From positions 1 to 9,935 of the forward strand of contig CATMOP010000045.1 in the NCBI GenBank assembly GCA_950072225.1: a stretch of 9,935 nt of DNA, written 5' to 3'. Within the stretch, counting starts at the first letter, position 1. Each line of letters starts with the position of its first letter. A program made the translations under genes and the position numbers. The stretch comes from an uncultured Nitrospina sp. GTDB lineage: Bacteria; Nitrospinota; Nitrospinia; Nitrospinales; VA-1. The notes beneath the pieces are model-generated. The model was not told where the DNA came from. It searched no databases and was given only the letters and a program-made list of their open reading frames with translations. This document shows, in pieces, positions 8,401 to 9,935 of the stretch.

Positions 8401-9076
8401 TGAATAGCCGGGCTTCCTGCCGCCACAAATCCATGATCCCGCCCTCCCCAACCAGGTCATCTTCAACGGAAAGAATGAAGCAGGCATGCGGCTGCGGCCG
8501 TTCATAGGCATTTTTGGATTTTTGCAGTCCCCCGGCCTCCTTATCAAAATAATAATGCCCCTGTGCGGGTCCTTCCAGACCGTAAGCCCAGTTCAAGCCG
8601 GTGTTGAACCACTGCGGAGAGTTGGGCGCCGCCAACTGCCGGGCCAGCATATAACGCATCTCGTCATAATAATTACGCGCGTCTTTTTCACTGGTAAAAC
8701 AATTGTTTTTCCATCCCCAATACGTCCAGCATCCGGCCAGACGATGAAAAACTTGCTGGGATGTGGTTTCGCGGGTGAACTGCGCTGATTCAGGAAGCTG
8801 GTTCAATCCCTCTTCATCCGGTACCGATGGGCAGAGCCATTCAGGCAACCCGGGCTCAAATTTCTTTTTTAATCGGGCCGGAACCCCCGCCTTACGGAAG
8901 TATTTCTGCGCCATAATGTCCACAGCCACTTGCGACCATGTGTCCGGCACTGAAACGTCCTTGATTTCAGCAACCAAAGAACCATCGGCATTAGTGATTT
9001 TAGAATCCCGCTCGACGAAAAGAATTCCCTCATAGGGATCCTGATGATCTTTGGTAAATATCCGGTCAATTAGCAT
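5471..9076 (-). CDS. nrdJ: Vitamin B12-dependent (class II) ribonucleoside-diphosphate reductase
   Basis: This 1201-residue enzyme reduces ribonucleotides to deoxyribonucleotides in the cytoplasm, using adenosylcobalamin to make the catalytic thiyl radical. The length fits the long NrdJ type. Visible sites: HACFILSVEDD (first redox cysteine, Cys199), FKFGSGTGSNFS (226-237), NPCSE (474-478, with thiyl Cys476 and Glu478), DTACNLAS (second redox cysteine, Cys487), and APTGTIG (674-680) leading to TTGIEPDYAL. A long insertion follows the IEEFIEWKAKEER segment, as in other long NrdJ proteins. After about residue 1080 a low-complexity linker with five Asn-Gly pairs (1129-1138) leads to a cysteine tail: CQEC (1174-1177), CLKC (1188-1191), CMTC (1191-1194) and Cys1200. 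This tail is a zinc-ribbon-like end that in this family carries the redox shuttle. The ATG is supported by GGAG seven bases upstream. Two NrdR boxes overlap its promoter. Confidence 0.97.
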   Translation of the reverse strand: MLIDRIFTKDHQDPYEGILFVERDSKITNADGSLVAEIKDVSVPDTWSQVAVDIMAQKYFRKAGVPARLKKKFEPGLPEWLCPSVPDEEGLNQLPESAQFTRETTSQQVFHRLAGCWTYWGWKNNCFTSEKDARNYYDEMRYMLARQLAAPNSPQWFNTGLNWAYGLEGPAQGHYYFDKEAGGLQKSKNAYERPQPHACFILSVEDDLVGEGGIMDLWRQEARLFKFGSGTGSNFSNLRGNGESLSGGGKSSGLMSFLKIGDRAAGAIKSGGTTRRAAKMVTLDMDHPDIEEFIEWKAKEERKVAALAAGSRIIRRSLKDILKACWSQDEGEETRFDVQKNKPLRKAIRKALDCYISENYIYCVIQLARQGVKDIEFEEYDTNWTSEAYLTVSGQNSNNSVRLTNEFLRAVECDGDWNLIRRTDGKVAKTLPAKNLWEKINDSAWSSADPGLQFHTTINEWHTCPEDGPIRASNPCSEYMFLDDTACNLASINLMRFYDEEKGVFEVENYRHACRMWTLTLEISVIMAQFPNKAIAKKSFDFRTLGLGYANLGALLMVMGIPYDSENGRAICGAISAMTTGAAYVMSAEMAGELGSFANFEKNRSSMLQVLKNHWRAAHNVEVREYEGLTTFPQGIHAEHCPSYLLNAAQKEWADALALGERNGFRNAQTTCIAPTGTIGLLMDCDTTGIEPDYALIKYKKLAGGGYFKIINQSVPGALRRLGYKPDEIKDIVEYCVGTGSLESAPYINRNSLRQKGFTDEVLDNIQLELPRVFDISFAFNKFVLGERFCKDVLKLTDEQLNSISFSLLGFLGFTDEEIQVSNDSICGRMTVENAPHLKERHYPVFDCANQCGKYGKRFIRPEAHIRMMAAAQPFLSGAISKTINMPNDATIADVERAHILSWKLMLKGTAIYRDGSKLSQPLNSVAVGSFNQLKIEDEAPAMQVAKQIVEVVREHRRKVLPHRRKGYTQKASIGGHKVYLRTGEYEDGTLGEIFIDMHKEGAAYRSLMNCFAIAISLGLQHGVPLEEFTDAFVFTRFEPNGIVTGNKAITMSTSTIDYIFRELAISYLDRTDLAQVTPDDLRADSIGKKNQQSSDNEVEFNSNESLGVSTKTEMGKEISPATSTVSSNGNGNGNGNGSMAPIAQKSSMAAQSVGVATSTTVIAKLKGYEGDACQECGSLTLVRNGTCLKCMTCGATSGCS
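5664..5694. repeat. 12-bp tandem repeat in the nrdJ linker
   Basis: The 12-mer CCATTTCCGTTG occurs twice in direct tandem (5664-5675 and 5676-5687), followed by a partial third copy. On the nrdJ strand it encodes the Asn-Gly run at residues 1129-1138. It is in frame, so gain or loss of a unit changes the linker by four residues without breaking the gene. Confidence 0.85.
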
Positions 9077-9208
9077 AGTAAGGCTCCGTATCGCTAAAGA
9101 AAGTTATCACAACAAATTGAATAAGTTATCGGTCAAAAGTTTGAAGGATAATTCCAACACCAAACTACCCTTTTCCCTTAAAAATTTTAGGTGACTCTAA
9201 TCACAAAA

Positions 9209-9224
9209 TGCCTATATTTTGTGT
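9209..9224 (-). promoter_or_regulatory. NrdR box 1 (promoter-distal, downstream)
   Basis: Read on the nrdJ strand, ACACAAAATATAGGCA matches the general NrdR-box pattern ACACWATATATWGTGT at 12 of 16 positions. It is also embedded in a longer perfect inverted repeat: CACAAAAT (9202-9209) and ATTTTGTG (9216-9223). It lies downstream of the putative -10. Confidence 0.7.
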
Positions 9225-9232
9225 TGCTCACT

Positions 9233-9261
9233 AAAGTATATACAACATATAGTGTTGTCAA
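9233..9261 (-). promoter_or_regulatory. nrdJ promoter
   Basis: On the minus strand a perfect -35, TTGACA (9261-9256), is followed after 17 bp by TACTTT (9238-9233). TATACT (9240-9235) is a better hexamer but with a 15-bp spacer. Transcription would begin near 9226-9228 and give a leader of about 150 bases before the ATG at 9076. NrdR box 2 lies between the hexamers. No B12-box-like sequence is seen in the leader. Confidence 0.6.
9240..9255 (-). promoter_or_regulatory. NrdR box 2 (within the promoter)
   Basis: Read on the nrdJ strand, ACACTATATGTTGTAT matches the NrdR-box pattern at 14 of 16 positions. Its start is exactly 31 bp from box 1, i.e. three helical turns. NrdR pairs are known to have this spacing, so that the tetrameric ATP/dATP-sensing repressor can bind both. 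It sits between the -35 and -10 hexamers, where binding would block RNA polymerase. Confidence 0.85.
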
Positions 9262-9376
9262 CGAAATTCTAGGGTCCCTGAAAAACTTTCTTTCAAGGCC
9301 GTAAAACATAACGGTTTCACCTCCCTTACCCCCTTCAAATATAGGCGAATAAAAAGCAAAAATCAATCCCGCAATT

Positions 9377-9409
9377 AAAAAAAAATTATTTTTTGCGGAG
9401 AACCTCCGC
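9377..9409 (-). terminator. Terminator-like hairpin with T run, leftward reading
   Basis: On the minus strand a 6-bp GC stem, GCGGAG/CTCCGC (9409-9395) with loop GTT, is followed by six A, TAA and a run of nine T (9385-9377). The T run is displaced about nine bases from the stem, which is not ideal. It may be reached through the A/T-rich complementary tract. If real, it would end leftward transcription coming from the structured region before the nrdJ promoter. Confidence 0.4.
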
Positions 9410-9450
9410 GGGTGAGTTGCAATACCTTTACCCGACAGGCAACCTTTTTT
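9409..9450 (+). other. Crossing complementary arms (pseudoknot or alternative hairpins)
   Basis: CGGGT (9409-9413) pairs with ACCCG (9430-9434). GTTGC (9416-9420) pairs with GCAAC (9439-9443). The two pairings cross, so they form either an H-type pseudoknot or two competing hairpins. On the plus strand the second pairing is followed by CCTTTTTT (9443-9450), so that hairpin resembles a rightward intrinsic terminator. Confidence 0.45.
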
Positions 9451-9457
9451 CTCGGCC

Positions 9458-9470
9458 CAACGAGTCGTTG
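9458..9470. repeat. 13-bp palindrome in the right-hand intergenic region
   Basis: CAACGA-G-TCGTTG is a perfect inverted repeat with 6-bp arms and a single central base. It forms the left end of the structured stretch and shares the CGTTGC string with the second element copy (9845-9850). Confidence 0.5.
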
Positions 9471-9497
9471 CTAACCACCCACTCCCGTGAGAGGAAA

Positions 9498-9598
9498 CTG
9501 GGCAAGGGCTTTTTGACCCGAGATAACTTTTTGCCAGCAGACAAGTATATTGCTAGTTGCCACCGGCCGCTTGGCCAGGCCTTGTGGCTGCTAGCCGC
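9498..9598. repeat. Structured intergenic element, copy A
   Basis: This is the first of two diverged copies. On the plus strand it has CTGGGCAA (9498-9505) pairing with TTGCCAG (9531-9537) around a segment with GGG/CCC arms and CCGAG (9518-9522). Then come GCCAGCA (9533-9539), TATTGCTAGT (9548-9557) and a large hairpin (9552-9595). The hairpin's outer stem is GCTAG/CTAGC, its middle stem is GCCAC/GTGGC (9559-9563 with 9584-9588), and its inner part is GGCC/GGCC. Some outer arms overlap, so not all pairings can form together. Whether it works as DNA, as RNA, or on which strand is not known. It is not a tRNA, and I recognise no RNA family. Confidence 0.6.
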
Positions 9599-9623
9599 AG
9601 GGGCGTGAGGTTCAATGGGATAA

Positions 9624-9650
9624 GTGGTAAGTGACGCAATCACTTCCCAC
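9624..9650. repeat. Inverted repeat between the two element copies
   Basis: GTGG-T-AAGTGA (9624-9634) and TCACTT-C-CCAC (9640-9650) form a 10-pair hairpin with one T/C mismatch and loop CGCAA. There is no T run next to it on the plus strand, so it is not an obvious terminator. Confidence 0.6.
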
Positions 9651-9759
9651 ATAAAAAGGATATATGGACCTATCAGATATATTAGATTTATTTAAACCTG
9701 AACTTACTAGCTGAGAAACTAGCCCACATATTGCATGAGAGATTGTAAATCACCCCAAG

Positions 9760-9781
9760 CCCCTCTTTAAATAAAGAGGGG
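9760..9781. repeat. Perfect 10-bp-arm inverted repeat
   Basis: CCCCTCTTTA (9760-9769) and TAAAGAGGGG (9772-9781) are perfectly complementary around AA. In RNA the tip would open to a loop of four or more bases. No T run follows on either strand, so termination is unlikely. Its role is unknown. Confidence 0.65.
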
Positions 9782-9815
9782 TCCATTGAAACATCCCCCT
9801 TCCACAAAGAGGCAA

Positions 9816-9908
9816 TTGGCAGGAACTCTTCCAGCCGAGAGTATCGTTGCTCGCCAGCAAAAGCTATTGCTAGTCGGCCCCACGCCTAGTGGTGGCCGGT
9901 TAGGTCAG
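9816..9908. repeat. Structured intergenic element, copy B
   Basis: This second copy has the same order as copy A. TGGC (9817-9820) pairs with GCCA (9853-9856) around a GGAA/TTCC mini-hairpin and CCGAG (9835-9839). GCCAGCA (9853-9859), TATTGCTAGT (9865-9874) and a long hairpin (9870-9903) follow. The hairpin has arms CTAGTCGGCCCCAC and GTGG-T-GGCCGGTTAG: 14 pairs, two of them G-T wobbles, one bulged T and a 5-base loop. Conserved blocks are nearly identical between copies, while spacers and hairpin sequences differ but keep pairing. Confidence 0.6.
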
Positions 9909-9935
9909 AAAGTCAACCGCTCCACCTGGCCCTGA

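Larger units (their letters stand above)
9077..9935. other. Gene-free right end of the window
   Basis: No convincing coding region lies in these 859 bases. The part next to nrdJ (9077-9262) is its A+T-rich leader and NrdR-controlled promoter. From 9263 to 9376 I see only A+T-rich sequence with a short CCGT/ACGG hairpin (9299-9314). From 9377 onward the sequence is dense in hairpins, including the two element copies. The tetranucleotide CTAG, usually rare in bacterial DNA, occurs six times between 9553 and 9889. Open frames of 71 and 74 codons on opposite strands overlap the hairpins and have no ribosome binding site or protein-like features. Confidence 0.6.

Noticed and set aside
9077..9232. 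Cobalamin riboswitch in the leader of the B12-dependent nrdJ
   Set aside because: I looked on the nrdJ strand for a B12-box-like GCCACTG and the multi-helix core. The leader is about 150 bases, A+T-rich, and has neither.
9393..9652. Two small open frames (71 codons plus, 74 codons minus)
   Set aside because: They overlap each other on opposite strands and run through the hairpins. They lack ribosome binding sites and their translations are unlike real proteins.
9760..9781. Intrinsic terminator at the 10-bp perfect inverted repeat
   Set aside because: Neither strand has a T run after the stem; kept only as an inverted repeat.
9377..9935. tRNA, RNase P RNA or CRISPR array in the structured region
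   Set aside because: No cloverleaf or GTTCRA-type T arm and no RNase P core strings were seen. The two copies are over 300 bp apart and diverged, unlike regularly spaced identical CRISPR repeats.

Overview
The window comes from a Gram-negative bacterium. Three small proteins carry lipoprotein signal peptides, and the large gene on the right is a class II (B12-dependent) ribonucleotide reductase of the long, roughly 1200-residue type. The number of TPR and SUMF1-like lipoproteins and the moderate GC content would fit Nitrospinota or a deltaproteobacterium-like lineage. That placement is an impression from gene content, not a demonstrated assignment.

Layout from left to right. Positions 1-1147 (minus) hold most of a TPR-repeat protein that runs off the left edge. 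Just upstream of it on the same strand (1205-1504) is a relic of an ABC-transporter ATPase: Walker B, D-loop and H-loop remain, but Walker A and the signature motif are gone. Divergent from the relic is a SAM-dependent methyltransferase (1558-2391, GTG start with a good ribosome binding site). A small cysteine-rich lipoprotein follows (2472-2756). It converges, with only 4 bp between stop codons, on an unrecognised 403-residue membrane-associated protein (2761-3972, minus). Divergent from that gene is a two-gene unit: a TPR lipoprotein (4078-4494) overlapping a SUMF1/FGE-fold lipoprotein (4491-5390, TTG start). A hairpin at 5413-5435 separates this unit from the convergent nrdJ gene.

nrdJ (5471-9076, minus) is the best-understood gene. 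It reduces ribonucleotides to deoxyribonucleotides using adenosylcobalamin. Its upstream region holds two NrdR-box-like 16-mers exactly 31 bp apart (9209-9224 and 9240-9255), overlapping a sigma70-like promoter. This is the arrangement expected for repression by NrdR when dNTP or ATP levels are sufficient. No cobalamin riboswitch is visible in the leader.

The right end (about 9300-9935) contains no convincing gene but is dense in RNA-like structure. It holds two diverged copies of a roughly 90-nt element (about 9498-9598 and 9816-9908). Both copies keep the order: a CCGAG-containing segment closed by complementary arms, then GCCAGCA, then TATTGCTAGT, then a long GC-rich hairpin. Several other near-perfect hairpins, a possible pseudoknot or terminator, and a cluster of the tetranucleotide CTAG accompany them. 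This is either a family of intergenic repeats or a structured RNA locus. I do not recognise it, and it is the most interesting unexplained part of the window.
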